Origin: an uncultured Rhizobiaceae group bacterium
GTDB taxonomy: Bacteria; Pseudomonadota; Alphaproteobacteria; Rhizobiales; Rhizobiaceae
DNA: 64,000 bases
Assembly (NCBI GenBank): GCA_937958815.1
Contig: CALGMR010000008.1
Location: 88,762-152,761, forward strand
Direction of reading: 5' to 3'
Numbering within the stretch: position 1 is the stretch's first letter; each line of letters begins with the position of its first letter. A program made the position numbers and the translations under genes. The notes beneath the pieces are model-generated. The model did not search any database. It was not told where the DNA came from and saw only the letters and a program-made list of their open reading frames with translations. Shown here piece after piece: positions 8,431-17,797 of this stretch.

Positions 8431-9287
8431 GGCTCGTCGCGATCATGATAAACCACAAATGGGCGTTCATCGTCTGAAATGACCGTCACCTGTCTAGCGT
8501 CATCGTCATCGTGCAAATCTGAACCGCCCAGAACGAAGTGACGCAACACGCCGCCAAAGGCCATTTGCAGATTGTCTCTCGTGAAGATTTCTGATGTGGG
8601 GCCATAAGCCAAAACCGTGCCTTTGATCAAAACTGTTCGGTCACAAAACTCTGGCACACTGCCGAGATTGTGTGTGGAAACCAAAATGACACGCCCCTCA
8701 TCTCTCAATTCTCTGAGAAGACCAATGATTGAGTCTTCTGTTTGGACATCGACACCCGTGAACGGTTCGTCCAACAAAATCACCTGACTGTCTTGTGCGA
8801 GCGCACGGGCCAAGAAAACGCGTTTCTTTTGGCCACCCGACAATTCACCAATTTGCCTCTTGCGGAATTCGCTCATTCCCACACGGTCCAAAGCCAACGT
8901 GACAGCAGATTTGTCTGGTTGTTTTGCGATGCGCATGAAATTCATGTGCCCATATCTGCCCATCATAACGACGTCTTCTACGAGAACCGGAAAGGTCCAA
9001 TCTACCTCTTCCGCTTGAGGTACGTAAGCCACGAGATTTCTTTTCATCGCAGCACTCACTGGTTGGCCCAAAACCTCCACGCTGCCCTTTGAAGCTTTCA
9101 AAAATCCCATGATTGTTTTGAACAATGTGGACTTACCGCTGCCGTTCACACCCACAAGTGCTGTGATGGTTCCTTTTGGAATTTCAAAATTTGTATCGCG
9201 CAAGGCCGTATGGCCGTTGCGATACGTCACTGTGACATCACGAACACGAATTCCGTCCATGGAATGCACGAGAGAAGTTTGGTTCAT
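8427..9287 (-). CDS. sitB: Manganese/iron ABC transporter ATPase SitB
   Basis: This 286-residue ATPase powers SitCD. Walker A is GVNGSGKST (about 46-54), the signature LSGGQKKR lies near 149, and Walker B is [12 protein letters not shown] near 168. The stretch [20 protein letters not shown], with Q-loop, is typical of metal-importer ATPases. The acidic and His-rich C-terminal tail ([10 protein letters not shown] region) could bind metal, although this is only a suggestion. Four-base overlaps with both neighbours show operon coupling. Confidence 0.92.
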   Translation of the reverse strand: MNQTSLVHSMDGIRVRDVTVTYRNGHTALRDTNFEIPKGTITALVGVNGSGKSTLFKTIMGFLKASKGSVEVLGQPVSAAMKRNLVAYVPQAEEVDWTFPVLVEDVVMMGRYGHMNFMRIAKQPDKSAVTLALDRVGMSEFRKRQIGELSGGQKKRVFLARALAQDSQVILLDEPFTGVDVQTEDSIIGLLRELRDEGRVILVSTHNLGSVPEFCDRTVLIKGTVLAYGPTSEIFTRDNLQMAFGGVLRHFVLGGSDLHDDDDARQVTVISDDERPFVVYHDRDEP

Positions 9288-10171
9288 TTTTCCAAACCTG
9301 CGGCGATGGTTTCGGCCGTTACGCGCAGCAAGTCCAAATAGGTTGGTGTGGGTCCGTCTGGTTCTGACAGTGAATCCACATATAAAACGCCGCCATATTG
9401 TGCAGCGGTTTCTCGTACAACTTGCTGAGCGGGTTTTGGCGAAACAGTGCTTTCAGAAAACACAACGCCGATGTTTTCAGACCGAACAGTGTCAATAACT
9501 TTGCGCACCTGTTGCGGCGTTCCCTGCGCATCCGCATTGATTGGCCACAGGTAAAGTTCCTTTAGACCAAAGTCTCGCGCGAGGTAGCTGAATGCTCCTT
9601 CGCTTGTGACCAACCAGCGTTTGCTTTCAGGAATTTTCAAGATGCGCTCGCGCAGGGGTTCAATTGCAGCCCGTATTTTTAATTTATAGATTTCGGCATT
9701 TGCCTTGTAAATTTCTGCATTCTTTTGGTCATGTTTCACGAACGCATCGCGAATATTGTCCACATAGATAAGCGCTGAATCGAGCGCCATCCATGCATGA
9801 GGGTTTGGCTTGCCGCTGTAAGGCCCTGCTGCAATTCCCAACGGCTCTACACCTTGTGAGACAACAACCTCGGGTACGTTGCGCAGTGTTTTGAAAAATT
9901 TCTCAAACCAAAGCTCAAGGTTCAAACCGTTCCAGATAATGAGATCTGCATCTTGCGCTTTAAAAATATCACCTGGGGTCGGCTGATAATTGTGAATTTC
10001 TGCACCTGGCTTTGTGATGGATTCCACAACGGCCGCCTCACCGGCAACGTTTTGGGCAATATCTGCAATCACCGTAAATGTGGTGACAGCTTTAAACTTG
10101 TCTGAGGCCTGCACATGCTGGGCCCATAGAGCGAGCATGATACATACCCATATTCTCGCAACGAGTTTCAT
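9284..10171 (-). CDS. sitA: Manganese/iron-binding periplasmic protein SitA
   Basis: SitA captures Mn(II) or Fe(II) in the periplasm and hands it to SitCD. It has 295 residues with a signal peptide ending near the AQHVQAS site. Cluster 9 metal-binding-protein ligands are visible: His in [12 protein letters not shown], His in NPHAWMALD, Glu in [14 protein letters not shown], and Asp in [11 protein letters not shown]. The block [19 protein letters not shown] is characteristic of SitA/MntA rather than ZnuA, and the His-rich loop of ZnuA is absent. It is the first gene of the operon, 76 bases from the palindromic operator region shared with the divergent Fur-type gene. Confidence 0.93.
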   Translation of the reverse strand: MKLVARIWVCIMLALWAQHVQASDKFKAVTTFTVIADIAQNVAGEAAVVESITKPGAEIHNYQPTPGDIFKAQDADLIIWNGLNLELWFEKFFKTLRNVPEVVVSQGVEPLGIAAGPYSGKPNPHAWMALDSALIYVDNIRDAFVKHDQKNAEIYKANAEIYKLKIRAAIEPLRERILKIPESKRWLVTSEGAFSYLARDFGLKELYLWPINADAQGTPQQVRKVIDTVRSENIGVVFSESTVSPKPAQQVVRETAAQYGGVLYVDSLSEPDGPTPTYLDLLRVTAETIAAGLEK

Positions 10172-10246
10172 TATTCACTGCCTCTTACTCGGATACAGAA
10201 CCCAATAAACTAGTGTGCAATATGGAGCTAAAATCTGCACTGTCAA

Positions 10247-10293
10247 TGCAAATGAGAATAATTTGCAATTAGGTATTGCAAATGCGTTGCAAT
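10247..10293. promoter_or_regulatory. Overlapping palindromes, candidate Mur/Fur operator
   Basis: Three inverted repeats overlap here. They are TGCAAAT-n7-ATTTGCA at 10247-10267, TGCAAT-n5-ATTGCA at 10264-10280, and ATTGCAA-n5-TTGCAAT at 10275-10293. The cluster lies between sitA and the Fur-family gene, where a metal-dependent repressor of sit genes would bind. TGCAA-type palindromes fit Fur/Mur-family sites of alphaproteobacteria. Placement and symmetry are seen; binding is inferred. Confidence 0.75.
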
Positions 10294-10349
10294 TGGATAG
10301 ATATGGAACCCGCTTCAATTGGACTGAAATTGCGATAGCCCATTTTCAA

Positions 10350-10802
10350 ATGACACGTTCCCAGAAACCCTCATCGGCAATGAGCCGTTATGAAGAATTG
10401 CAAAAGGCGTTGAAGAAAAGCGGCCTCAAGCTGACCCGTCAACGCAAAGCAGTATTGAATGCGCTTGCGAAATCAGACGATCATCCCGATGCCAATGAAT
10501 TGCATCGCCGCACACAAGCAATCGATGAAAGCGTTTCTTTGGCAACTGTCTACCGCACAATGACCGAGCTTGAAAACAATGGGGTCATTCATCGATTGTC
10601 ATTTCAAGGTGAACCGGCCCGTTTTGAAGCTGCGGACACCCCTCATCACGATCACATTATTGATGTGGACACGGGGGATGTGATCGAATTTCAATCGGAA
10701 AAAATTGAACGCTTACAAGCAGAGATTGCGCGTGAACTGGGTTATGAAGTGGTGCACCACAGGTTGGAATTGTATTGCAGAAAAACCAACAAACAGGTTT
10801 GA
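10350..10802 (+). CDS. mur: Fur-family metal-responsive repressor (Mur-like)
   Basis: This is a DNA-binding metal sensor of the Fur family, 150 residues from the ATG at 10350. The frame is open further upstream to 10215, but that extension would cover the operator region and has no family resemblance. ATG 10380 is the other plausible start. The winged helix carries SLATVYRTMTELENNGVIHR, followed by the metal site HHDHIIDVDTGDVIEF. The C-terminal Cys pairs of zinc-type Fur proteins are missing (a single Cys near the end), as in Mur and alphaproteobacterial Fur. Adjacent divergent sitABCD suggests Mn-responsive control, hence the symbol. Iron-responsive Fur remains possible. Confidence 0.85.
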   Translation: MTRSQKPSSAMSRYEELQKALKKSGLKLTRQRKAVLNALAKSDDHPDANELHRRTQAIDESVSLATVYRTMTELENNGVIHRLSFQGEPARFEAADTPHHDHIIDVDTGDVIEFQSEKIERLQAEIARELGYEVVHHRLELYCRKTNKQV

Positions 10803-10805
10803 AAT

Positions 10806-11789
10806 TTAGCTTATCTGTTGCGCACCAATTCTCATGCTCTGTTCGGCCTGCGAAACCATAGAGTCAATGATGTTTGCCGCCGGCTGAATGTCATTTATTA
10901 TGCCGGTGGCCTCGCCAACAAACGTATTGGCAATTTCCATGTTTCCTGTTTGCCAAGCTTCTTTCCAAAGTTCAGCTTGCTCGTCAGCATGGGATTTCAA
11001 ACCATCAACATCATTGTGCCAACGTTCTGTAAATGCATTTTTCAAAACACGCGCGGTATAGCGATCTGGCCAGTTCAGCTTTCGAGCAATGTCCATCACG
11101 CTGGAGCGAATGGTTTCATCTCCAGAAGATTTTAAAGCCGCTTCCCACATCGCAGGATGCACAATTGCTTCTTCGCTGGCCCATAGGCGTGAACCAACCA
11201 GAACACCATCGGCACCCAACATCAGCGCAGCTGCCAAACCGCGGCCATCGGCAATGCCACCAGCTGCACACAAGAGTGTATCAGGTGAATTTTTTGAAAT
11301 ATAATCAGCAACTTCCGGAACAAGTGTCATGGTGGCACGACCCTCACCGTGCCCACCCGCTTCTGAACCTTGTGCAACAATAATATCTACGCCGAGGTCA
11401 ATGCAACGTTTCGCGTCGCGCAAAGTTTGCACCTGACATATCAGCGGGATGCCTGCTTCTTTAATGCGAGTTGAATAGTCTGCAGGATCACCAAACGACA
11501 GCATGAAAGCCTTTGGTTGGCGTTCCAGAATATCATCTAACAGTTTGGGAGATTGCTGAAGCGCGTTTGCCAAGTTCCATGTGATAAAGCCACATCCAAC
11601 TTGGGTATTTCCAGCTGTCGCAAATGCACCCGAAATCCAATCTTGTTCGCCATAGGCTCCACCAATCAAACCCAAACCGCCCGCATTGGTGACAGCTGCT
11701 GCTAATTCTCCCCCAGCCGCGAATGCCATTGGAGCAGAGATAATGGGGTGATCAATATCGAAAAACTTGGTCAATCGAGTGGAAATCAT
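10806..11789 (-). CDS. Nitronate monooxygenase-family flavoprotein
   Basis: This is an FMN-dependent TIM-barrel enzyme of the nitronate monooxygenase/2-nitropropane dioxygenase family (about 327 residues). Family marks are IDHPIISAPMAFAAGGELAAAV at the N-terminus, the catalytic-His block VAQGSEAGGHGEGRATM, and the phosphate-binding end LCAAGGIADGRGLAAAL with ADGVLVGSRLWA. I chose ATG 11789 because homologues begin at MISTRL; a start at 11819 would add 10 residues. It follows tadC on the same strand after 66 bases, so it may be read through from the pilus operon, but no functional link is evident. The true substrate of most family members is unknown. Confidence 0.85.
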   Translation of the reverse strand: MISTRLTKFFDIDHPIISAPMAFAAGGELAAAVTNAGGLGLIGGAYGEQDWISGAFATAGNTQVGCGFITWNLANALQQSPKLLDDILERQPKAFMLSFGDPADYSTRIKEAGIPLICQVQTLRDAKRCIDLGVDIIVAQGSEAGGHGEGRATMTLVPEVADYISKNSPDTLLCAAGGIADGRGLAAALMLGADGVLVGSRLWASEEAIVHPAMWEAALKSSGDETIRSSVMDIARKLNWPDRYTARVLKNAFTERWHNDVDGLKSHADEQAELWKEAWQTGNMEIANTFVGEATGIINDIQPAANIIDSMVSQAEQSMRIGAQQIS

Positions 11790-11855
11790 GAATCGGTGAC
11801 CTTCTTTGAGACCAACCAATTATTTCACAACATCCTCCTGGATGCCAACTGATAC

Positions 11856-12836
11856 CTACCCAAACTGAGCAAAAGCCCGGATCAATGCCGGCGACAAAAT
11901 CACGCAAAACAGCACAGGTAAGAAACATACCATCATCGGCACTGTAAGTTTTGGTGGCAAAGCCGCAGCTTTTTTCTCCGCCAATGCCATGCGAATGTCA
12001 CGGTTTTCTTGGCTCAATACGCGAAGAGCCGCTGATAATGGAGTACCGTATTTTTCCGCTTGAATGAGCGACATGACAACGTTCTTTACACCTTCCAACC
12101 CCGTACGCTTTACAAGATTATCGTAAGCATCTCGTCGATCCGTTAAGAACGAAAGTTCAGATGTTGTGGTCATTAATTCTTCGGCCAACGGCATGGATTG
12201 AGGGCCTATTTCTGCAGCCACTTTGCGAAAGGCAACTTCAATTGTCATGCCCGATTCAACACAAATCAAAGTCAAGTCAAGAGCATCGGGCCAAGCCTGT
12301 GTAATCGACAGTTGACGCGCCTTCAGGCGGTTTTTGAGAAACAGGATTGGTATGTAAAATCCTGCAAAACCGGCTATCAAACATTTCAACATTGCCTGAA
12401 GGCCTTCACCTTCTTTCACGCCTTGTATGAGAAAAATATAAAGTGCGACCAACCCCATGAAGAGAAATGGCAATCCAAAACGCAAAGCTAGGAAAATGAA
12501 CAGCGGGGATTGCCCACGATAACCCGCCTGAATCAACATGTCCTCTGTCTTTTCATCAGCCAGAGCTGAACGCAGGTTGAGCTTTTCAACCATTGCCTTC
12601 ATAATCGCGCCCGGTTCCTTTTTGGTCACCTTCGTGCGGCCTTGCTTCTTTTCGTTCATCAAGCGCGCACGTTCACGTGCTCTCAGTTTTTCGCGCTCGA
12701 GAGCTACGGACTTCATGCGACCTTCAAGAGGGTCCTTTTGAAGCATCGGCATAGCAATCGTCAAAATCGTTGCAAACACGGCGACCATGGTCGCGATGGC
12801 TGCCAGACTTTGTGGGGATGTGAGATTCTCTATCAT
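11856..12836 (-). CDS. tadC: Tad pilus inner-membrane platform protein TadC
   Basis: TadC is one of two GspF-like platform proteins of the Tad (type IVc) pilus machine; it is thought to couple the CpaF ATPase to pilin extrusion. It has 326 residues. An N-terminal helix (about 12-32) is followed by a basic cytoplasmic region (RARERARLMNEKKQGRTK). Two helices lie near 110-165, then the T2SSF domain (ITQAWPDALDLTLICVESGMTIEVAF near 198), and a last helix lies at the C-terminus. It directly follows tadB. Confidence 0.93.
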   Translation of the reverse strand: MIENLTSPQSLAAIATMVAVFATILTIAMPMLQKDPLEGRMKSVALEREKLRARERARLMNEKKQGRTKVTKKEPGAIMKAMVEKLNLRSALADEKTEDMLIQAGYRGQSPLFIFLALRFGLPFLFMGLVALYIFLIQGVKEGEGLQAMLKCLIAGFAGFYIPILFLKNRLKARQLSITQAWPDALDLTLICVESGMTIEVAFRKVAAEIGPQSMPLAEELMTTTSELSFLTDRRDAYDNLVKRTGLEGVKNVVMSLIQAEKYGTPLSAALRVLSQENRDIRMALAEKKAAALPPKLTVPMMVCFLPVLFCVILSPALIRAFAQFG

Positions 12837-12878
12837 TGCTTTCGCCTTGCAGCGGCATCCGGATGGATAACCGTGAAT

Positions 12879-13874
12879 TTAGAATTTAAAGTTGATCATC
12901 TTCTTCATGATGAAGATGCCGAAACTCATGGCAAGAGCGCTGCCAATGAGTATTTTGTTGCCCGTTTCGGTTTCAAACAGAGGATTCAAATATCCAGGTG
13001 TTGTAATTGAAACGAGACCAGCCACAACAAATGGAAGAGATCCAATAATCATTGCGGATGTTTTCGCCTCTGTTGAAAAAGCCGTAATCTTATCCGCCAT
13101 CTTGCGACGTTCACGAAGAACCTTACTCAAGTTGCCGAGAGCTTCTGACAAATTACCGCCAGCAGACGATTGAATTGCAATCACGATCGCGAAGAAGTTT
13201 GTTTCTGAAGTTGGAACGCTTTCGTAAAGACGTTCACATGCCTCAGGGATGGTAATACCCATCTGAGAGGCTTCCACCAGCTTTCTGAACTCTGATTTTA
13301 CTGGCTCTTCGGAATCGTTAGCGATTATTCGCAAGCAATCATTCAACGGCAAACCAGATTTGATACCGCGTACAATGATGTCAATTGCATTGGGAAAAAT
13401 CAAAATGAACCTTTTGAAACGTCGTGCACGTTTGAAGGAAACAATCCAGCGCGGTACACCGAAGCCAGCTACAAAGCCAATGCCGAGGCAAACCAAAAGT
13501 GGCAACCCCGAGACAACGAGCGCAGCGAAAAACACAAAGATCCCGAAAACGACTGACAGGATATAAAACTTTTTCATGCTGATTGTCATACCAGCTTGCA
13601 CCATTCTAGCCGCCAAATTGGGATTGGCGGCCTTCTTACCGCTGGCTCTTTGTGCATCGACATTCTTCAACGCGTCTTCGCGCTGCTTACGCCGTTGCTT
13701 TTCGTCCATCTTCTTGGTTTGAACAACCGCCTTGGTTTGCTTATCCACCTGCAAGGCCTTCAAACGGCCGTCGACCTTCTTACCATTTGAAATGGAAGTG
13801 TAGAAAATACCATATCCAAGTGCAGCTACGGCAATTGCCGCAAGAAGCGTAAGAAGCAGGATCTGCATATCCAT
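12879..13874 (-). CDS. tadB: Tad pilus inner-membrane platform protein TadB
   Basis: TadB pairs with TadC as the inner-membrane platform of the Tad pilus. Its 331 residues contain an N-terminal helix (about 5-25), a charged cytoplasmic stretch (KKMDEKQRRKQREDALK), two helices near 103-145, and the T2SSF domain. That domain begins with FPNAIDIIVRGIKSGLPLND and ends in two helices. ATG 13868 is an alternative start two codons in. The gene lies 139 bases after cpaF; that gap shows no clear terminator, so the operon probably continues. Confidence 0.93.
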   Translation of the reverse strand: MDMQILLLTLLAAIAVAALGYGIFYTSISNGKKVDGRLKALQVDKQTKAVVQTKKMDEKQRRKQREDALKNVDAQRASGKKAANPNLAARMVQAGMTISMKKFYILSVVFGIFVFFAALVVSGLPLLVCLGIGFVAGFGVPRWIVSFKRARRFKRFILIFPNAIDIIVRGIKSGLPLNDCLRIIANDSEEPVKSEFRKLVEASQMGITIPEACERLYESVPTSETNFFAIVIAIQSSAGGNLSEALGNLSKVLRERRKMADKITAFSTEAKTSAMIIGSLPFVVAGLVSITTPGYLNPLFETETGNKILIGSALAMSFGIFIMKKMINFKF

Positions 13875-14013
13875 TTTAACGTTCCATTCCTGGAAACAAA
13901 TCAGGTCGATTATCTCTAACCATCACTGTTTCTGTTTGTCTGTGTTGTTGTTCGAAAACCAAATTCACCGAATTTGAAACAACCTATCTTTTGTCCGACA
14001 CTGTTAAAAATTC

Positions 14014-15606
14014 TTAAAAGCCAGCAGCGGCTGTTTTGCTTTCAGAATTATCAAGCGCTGCCGCCAGTCTTTGTTCTTCGTTGTAGTAACGCGCGCGTTC
14101 CCACATTTTGGGACGCCCCACACCACAAGAGTTGTGTTCGCCAACCAATTTTCCATCTGCATCTTCACCAACGATGTTGTAGAGGAAGATATCTTGGGTG
14201 ATGATCACATCGCCTTCGAGGCCGATTACTTCGGTAATGTGCGTGATACGGCGCGACCCATCTCGCAAACGCTTCGCCTGAATAATGACGTCCACCGAAC
14301 CAACGATGATCTCGCGAACAGTTTTAGCAGGAAGCGAGAAACCTCCCATCGCAATCATTGATTCCATACGAGACAAACATTCGCGAGGAGAGTTGGCGTG
14401 GATGGTTCCCATGGAACCATCGTGACCTGTGTTCATAGCCTGAAGTAAGTCAAACACTTCAGGACCACGAACCTCACCCACGATAATTCGTTCCGGACGC
14501 ATACGCAGACAGTTTTTCACCAAGTCGGTCATGGTGATCGTGCCTTCGCCCTCGAGGTTTGGCGGGCGCGTTTCCAAGCGCACAACATGAGGTTGCTGCA
14601 ATTGAAGTTCTGCAGAGTCTTCGCATGTGATAACGCGCTCATCTTCGTCAATATAGTTTGTCATACAATTGAGAAGCGTCGTTTTACCCGAACCAGTACC
14701 GCCAGAAATAACAAGGTTACACCGCACACGGCCAATGATTTTGAGAATTTCTGCGCCATCTGGGGAGATCGCACCAAACTTTACAAGTTGATCGAGCGTG
14801 AGCTTGTCTTTCTTAAATTTACGAATTGTGAGCGTTGGACCATCCAAAGCCAAAGGTGGGGCAATCACGTTCACACGTGAACCATCGGCAAGACGCGCGT
14901 CACAGATTGGAGAAGATTCATCAACACGACGACCCACCTGGCTCACTATTCGCTGACAAATATTCATCAACTGATCATTGTCGCGGAATCGTACATTCGT
15001 GCGTTGCGTTTTACCATCAACTTCAATGAACGTATCTCTGGCACCATTGACCATAATATCAGCAATATCATCGCGTTCGAGCAAAGGCTCGAGAGGACCG
15101 TAACCCAGAACGTCGTTGCAGATGTCAGCGAGCAGTTCTTCTTGCTCAGAGATCGACATGACAATTGATTTGATTGCTACAATGTCATTGACGATGTCAC
15201 GGATCTCTTCTCGCGCACCTTCATTGTCTAGTTTTGACAATTGAGATAAATCGATTGTGTCGATGAGGGCTGCAAAGACCTGCGTCTTTACATCATAGTA
15301 TTCTTCTGATTTTGCACTCGGCTGCGCTGGTTGCGGATCGTAATCCATCGGTGGAGCAACAGTTGTTTTAATTTTTTTAGGTACCTGAGTAGATTGTGCT
15401 TCTTGAGGTGCAGGAGCAACAGGTTCTTGAGCGCCTGCAGCATCTGCGTCACCCATTTCAATTGCAGCTTCAGAAACTTGAGAGCTTTGCGCTGCAACCG
15501 GAGCTGCCTCGGGCGCTGGCTGTGATTGTTCTGGCATGGCCAATGGCTGTTTAAAGCCACCACCGTTCTCGCCGCTCGTTCCGGTACCCCCGCGTTTGCC
15601 AAACAT
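14014..15606 (-). CDS. cpaF: Tad pilus assembly ATPase CpaF/TadA
   Basis: CpaF is the cytoplasmic hexameric ATPase that powers Tad pilus assembly. It has about 530 residues. A Pro/Ala/Gln-rich, likely disordered N-terminus (to about 100) is followed by an N-terminal domain and the secretion-ATPase core. Walker A is GGTGSGKTT (about 302-310), the Asp box is near [20 protein letters not shown], Walker B is [14 protein letters not shown], and the His box is [14 protein letters not shown] prefer ATG 15606 (MFGKRGG) behind aggagtagg; a GTG two codons upstream is also possible. Confidence 0.95.
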   Translation of the reverse strand: MFGKRGGTGTSGENGGGFKQPLAMPEQSQPAPEAAPVAAQSSQVSEAAIEMGDADAAGAQEPVAPAPQEAQSTQVPKKIKTTVAPPMDYDPQPAQPSAKSEEYYDVKTQVFAALIDTIDLSQLSKLDNEGAREEIRDIVNDIVAIKSIVMSISEQEELLADICNDVLGYGPLEPLLERDDIADIMVNGARDTFIEVDGKTQRTNVRFRDNDQLMNICQRIVSQVGRRVDESSPICDARLADGSRVNVIAPPLALDGPTLTIRKFKKDKLTLDQLVKFGAISPDGAEILKIIGRVRCNLVISGGTGSGKTTLLNCMTNYIDEDERVITCEDSAELQLQQPHVVRLETRPPNLEGEGTITMTDLVKNCLRMRPERIIVGEVRGPEVFDLLQAMNTGHDGSMGTIHANSPRECLSRMESMIAMGGFSLPAKTVREIIVGSVDVIIQAKRLRDGSRRITHITEVIGLEGDVIITQDIFLYNIVGEDADGKLVGEHNSCGVGRPKMWERARYYNEEQRLAAALDNSESKTAAAGF

Positions 15607-15645
15607 ACTCACCTACTCCTTTAAAACCCGGGAACGCTTGCGCGC

Positions 15646-16980
15646 CTACTTGTCTTTTTTCTTTGAAAAACGTGAAAGAATCGAACCAATCGACTTTTTC
15701 GATTCAGGCTGAATTTCTCGACGGCCAGTTACGATCTGAGCAAGTGTGTCCAAAGAAGCCGCAATTTCACTTTTTGGATCGGTTTCAGAAATCATCTGAC
15801 CATTGTTAGAAGCCAATCCAAACAGAGCTGGCTCAAATGGAACAACAATTGAAGGCTCTATCCCCAGCGGGTTGGCAAAATCTGCAACAGAAATCTCTGG
15901 GCGTTTCGGGACATTGCACTGATTGAGCACAAGAAATGGTTTTTCGTCGTTGGGACGAAGTTCCGAAAGCGTGTCAACGAGGTTTTTTGTGTTTCGAAGA
16001 CTTGCAAGATCAGGCGTTGCTGTAATGACAATTTTGTCTGCTGTTGTCAGAACCTGACGCATCCAACCGGTCCATACATGTGGAAGATCAATGACAATAT
16101 TTGGTGTGCCCCGTTGAGCAACGTCCAAAAGCTGGGTGAAATCATCAGCATCAAAATCGCATTCACGATCTAATGTTGATGGTGCAGCAAGCAGGCTCAG
16201 ATGATCAGAGCATTTTGTCAAAAGACGGTCCAAATACGTCTCATCAACCCGATCGGCTGAGAAAACAGCTTCCGCAATTCCTTGAGCGGGATCCTGATCG
16301 AAGTCGATATTGGCCGTACCAAAGGCCATATCGAAATCGGTCAAAATAACATCGCTTTGGAAGTTGCTGGAGATAGACCAAGCGACGTTATGTGCGATGG
16401 TCGATGATCCGACACCACCTTTGGCGCCGAGAAATGCCATCGTAGAACCGAGAGGCGCAGCTTCTGGATTTACGAACAAAGTGGTTACAATTTCCATGAC
16501 GTCAGCCATGGAAACCGGTGCGACCAAATATTCAGCTACCCCGCGTGAGATGAGGTCGCGATAGAGTTGCACGTCGTTTTTGTGCCCAATGACAACGACA
16601 TTCGTCCCTTCGTCACAGACCTCCGCAAGCTGCTCTAATTCTCGGATCATATCCATGCCTTCAAGGCGGGACTCGACAAGAATAAGATTTGGAGTGGTTG
16701 CAGACTGATAAAAATTCACGGCAGCTGCAATGCCACCCATTTGAACCTTTACATGGGCTTTTGTCATTCTACGATCACTGCCAGCATTGTCTATCGTCGA
16801 TGCTGTGGCTTCAGATTCACAGAATGCTTGGATCGCTACGCGTGGAACAGGACGCATATCGCCAAGATTTTCTTGCGGTTGTTCCACATTCCCTTGAGGA
16901 TGTGGTGCCTGCATTCCAGCATCTGTTTGAGCGGCTTGAGCCATCATTTCTGCGGTTTGATCGTGTGCCGGGTCGGACAT
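15646..16980 (-). CDS. cpaE: Tad pilus localisation ATPase CpaE/TadZ
   Basis: CpaE/TadZ positions the Tad machine at the cell pole. Its 444 residues start with a variable N-terminus, followed by an atypical receiver-like domain (about 72-170). A MinD/ParA-type P-loop domain comes next, with deviant Walker A KGGVGSST at about 187-194. The partner motif VILTDFDMAFGTANIDFDQD lies near 214. The C-terminus is basic (SRFSKKKDK). It lies between cpaD and cpaF with short gaps of 33-44 bases. Confidence 0.93.
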   Translation of the reverse strand: MSDPAHDQTAEMMAQAAQTDAGMQAPHPQGNVEQPQENLGDMRPVPRVAIQAFCESEATASTIDNAGSDRRMTKAHVKVQMGGIAAAVNFYQSATTPNLILVESRLEGMDMIRELEQLAEVCDEGTNVVVIGHKNDVQLYRDLISRGVAEYLVAPVSMADVMEIVTTLFVNPEAAPLGSTMAFLGAKGGVGSSTIAHNVAWSISSNFQSDVILTDFDMAFGTANIDFDQDPAQGIAEAVFSADRVDETYLDRLLTKCSDHLSLLAAPSTLDRECDFDADDFTQLLDVAQRGTPNIVIDLPHVWTGWMRQVLTTADKIVITATPDLASLRNTKNLVDTLSELRPNDEKPFLVLNQCNVPKRPEISVADFANPLGIEPSIVVPFEPALFGLASNNGQMISETDPKSEIAASLDTLAQIVTGRREIQPESKKSIGSILSRFSKKKDK

Positions 16981-17024
16981 TTTTTCGTTCCTAAATACTA
17001 GTTGTACGCGGTGCTCTACATAAT

Positions 17025-17780
17025 TTATCTAGGATAGAGCGTACCTGGTGCTTCTACGGGGGCTTGGGTATCGTTTCGATATCCCTCGATCGCAATGGTT
17101 CTGCGCTCTGCATCAATTTCAGTTGACCCTCTTGGTCCAAGAAGATCTGCTGGATTGGAAACAATTGCAGCCAAATTCGACTGACTGCCACACCCAAAGT
17201 TGTGGTAGTTTTGGTTCTTTGTGCCGTTAGCAGCGACCAAATCTGCTGGCCATTTGCCGCAGTCTTTTACACTTGCCGTAATTGCGTTGTAGGACAGGCG
17301 GATGGGAGCAGCTGATCCATGCTGGGCGGCATGGTAGCCAGCTCTGCGTATGCGGTGGATCGGAATTCCTGAATTGTTCAACTTATCAACAACGGACGAT
17401 GCCACTTTTCGAGCCGCAGATTCATTCGGTGAACCAGTGGGGATGAGAACGGTTATCGTTCTACTCTGTGAAGTACTAAAAGCTTGTGCAAACCCTTCAA
17501 CAGAACTGGCAGAAGCAGCAGGCAAATCGTAAGCCGCACTCGCAACTGGAATGTCCAGCACCTGCTCTTTTTCATCAATAACAATCGGATGCTTCGTTTT
17601 ATAATTTGAAGGGACCGACCCTACAGTGAAATGATTTTTCGAATGTCCTGCACAACCGGCCATAGCAAATGCAGTAGCAACCATAATGCTGGGCATTATT
17701 GCTCTTGTGCAGATACCTCGGCGGTCTCTAACTTTCGGTTGAAAGGACTTTGATTCCGTCTTTGAAAGATGCTTTTTCAT
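17025..17780 (-). CDS. cpaD: Tad pilus lipoprotein CpaD
   Basis: CpaD is an outer-membrane-associated lipoprotein that supports the CpaC secretin. The 251-residue product has a basic N-terminus, a hydrophobic stretch (IMPSIMVATAFAMAGC) and a lipobox Cys at about residue 42. The family pattern RTITVLIPTGSPNESAARKV and a Cys pair in the C-terminal half (VKDCGKWP ... NFGCGSQSNLAAIVSNPADL) agree with CpaD. I chose ATG 17780 because aaggacgag precedes it; a GTG at 17798 overlapping the cpaC stop is possible. Similar VGSVPSNY wording recurs in the TadD lipoprotein at 39325 (TTGSIPSNL). Confidence 0.88.
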   Translation of the reverse strand: MKKHLSKTESKSFQPKVRDRRGICTRAIMPSIMVATAFAMAGCAGHSKNHFTVGSVPSNYKTKHPIVIDEKEQVLDIPVASAAYDLPAASASSVEGFAQAFSTSQSRTITVLIPTGSPNESAARKVASSVVDKLNNSGIPIHRIRRAGYHAAQHGSAAPIRLSYNAITASVKDCGKWPADLVAANGTKNQNYHNFGCGSQSNLAAIVSNPADLLGPRGSTEIDAERRTIAIEGYRNDTQAPVEAPGTLYPR

Positions 17781-17797
17781 TTTCTCGTCCTTACTCA

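Noticed and set aside
10215..10349. N-terminal extension of the Fur-family gene
   Set aside because: It would encode the operator palindromes and does not resemble any Fur protein; ATG 10350 or 10380 gives normal length.
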